This document shows, piece after piece, positions 5,098-5,194 of a stretch of DNA of 5,194 nucleotides. Every line of letters starts with the position of its first letter. The stretch's first letter is position 1. A program made the translations under genes and the position numbers. This DNA comes from Chloroflexota bacterium (GTDB taxonomy: Bacteria > Chloroflexota > UBA6077 > FW602-bin22 > JACPQP01): positions 1-5,194 of the forward strand of contig JACPQP010000482.1 in assembly GCA_016190465.1 (NCBI GenBank). Reading direction: 5' to 3'. The notes under the pieces were generated by a model. That model was given only the letters and a program-made list of their open reading frames with translations, was not told the origin of the DNA and did no database searches.

Positions 5098-5194
5098 AGT
5101 AGGTAAGAGAAAGTTTTTGATGGTTTTGGGGACTCCCCAAACCCCGCCAGGACGGGCTCCGCCCTTCCTGGACCTTCCCGGGACGCAGGTGAAC
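5098..5194 (+). repeat. Palindromic MITE-like repeat, copy 3 (cut by window end)
   Basis: The first 97 bases of a third copy, in the same orientation as the others, are present; the right terminal repeat would end near 5209. The left end is AGTAGGTAAGAGAAAGTT, differing from copies 1 and 2 at two bases. The first inner hairpin is perfect, TTTGGGG with CCCCAAA, and its loop reads ACT instead of ACA. The second hairpin matches copy 2. There are four differences from copy 2 over the shared length. The left flank is GA. Minus-strand coding sequence of a histidine kinase stops at this boundary. Confidence 0.85.

Overview
The window is a GC-rich (roughly two-thirds G+C by eye) bacterial chromosome segment. 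The window shows strong Shine-Dalgarno sequences, sigma70-type promoters, dense GC palindromes and a GAF histidine kinase with many membrane segments. Together these suggest a Chloroflexota/Thermomicrobia-like or comparable environmental lineage, but no marker gene here proves taxonomy, so this is inference.

Layout, left to right. (1) The first ~150 bases hold a short flank and copy 1 of a ~111-bp palindromic repeat. (2) Two small plus-strand membrane protein genes follow (176-688, 170 aa, four predicted helices; 798-1160, 120 aa, three predicted helices). They are separated by a GC-rich REP-like palindrome and followed by a second REP-like hairpin (1192-1251). (3) A self-contained tRNA-Phe(GAA) unit has an extended -10 promoter (1313-1341), the tRNA (1408-1480) and an intrinsic terminator (1528-1552). 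(4) A monocistronic helix-turn-helix gene (1719-2177) has a clear promoter whose -35 box lies between the arms of a 10-bp inverted repeat, which suggests an operator. (5) A convergent gap (2178-2311) holds small hairpins. (6) A minus-strand two-component operon contains a 677-aa hybrid of membrane sensor, GAF and histidine kinase (4703-2670), overlapping a stand-alone receiver domain (2686-2312). (7) At the right end, copy 2 of the repeat, a 52-residue C-terminal remnant of a second histidine kinase, and copy 3 of the repeat (cut by the window end) form an alternating block.

The main novelty is the repeat. Three same-orientation copies have about 95% identity by eye, 18-bp terminal inverted repeats (16/18 matching in copy 1) and two conserved internal hairpins, so the whole unit can fold as a three-way junction or cruciform. 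It contains no credible gene of its own and looks like a MITE-type non-autonomous element. One copy sits just before the ribosome binding site of the first membrane gene, one lies upstream of the kinase promoter, and one abuts a kinase reading frame at the point where the kinase sequence breaks off.

The kinase and receiver are probably co-transcribed and translationally coupled. The receiver has no output domain, so the signal must pass to another protein. The kinase keeps its phosphoacceptor histidine but has unusual N and G2 boxes, which raises the question of how it binds ATP. The two small membrane proteins are likely one operon of unknown function.
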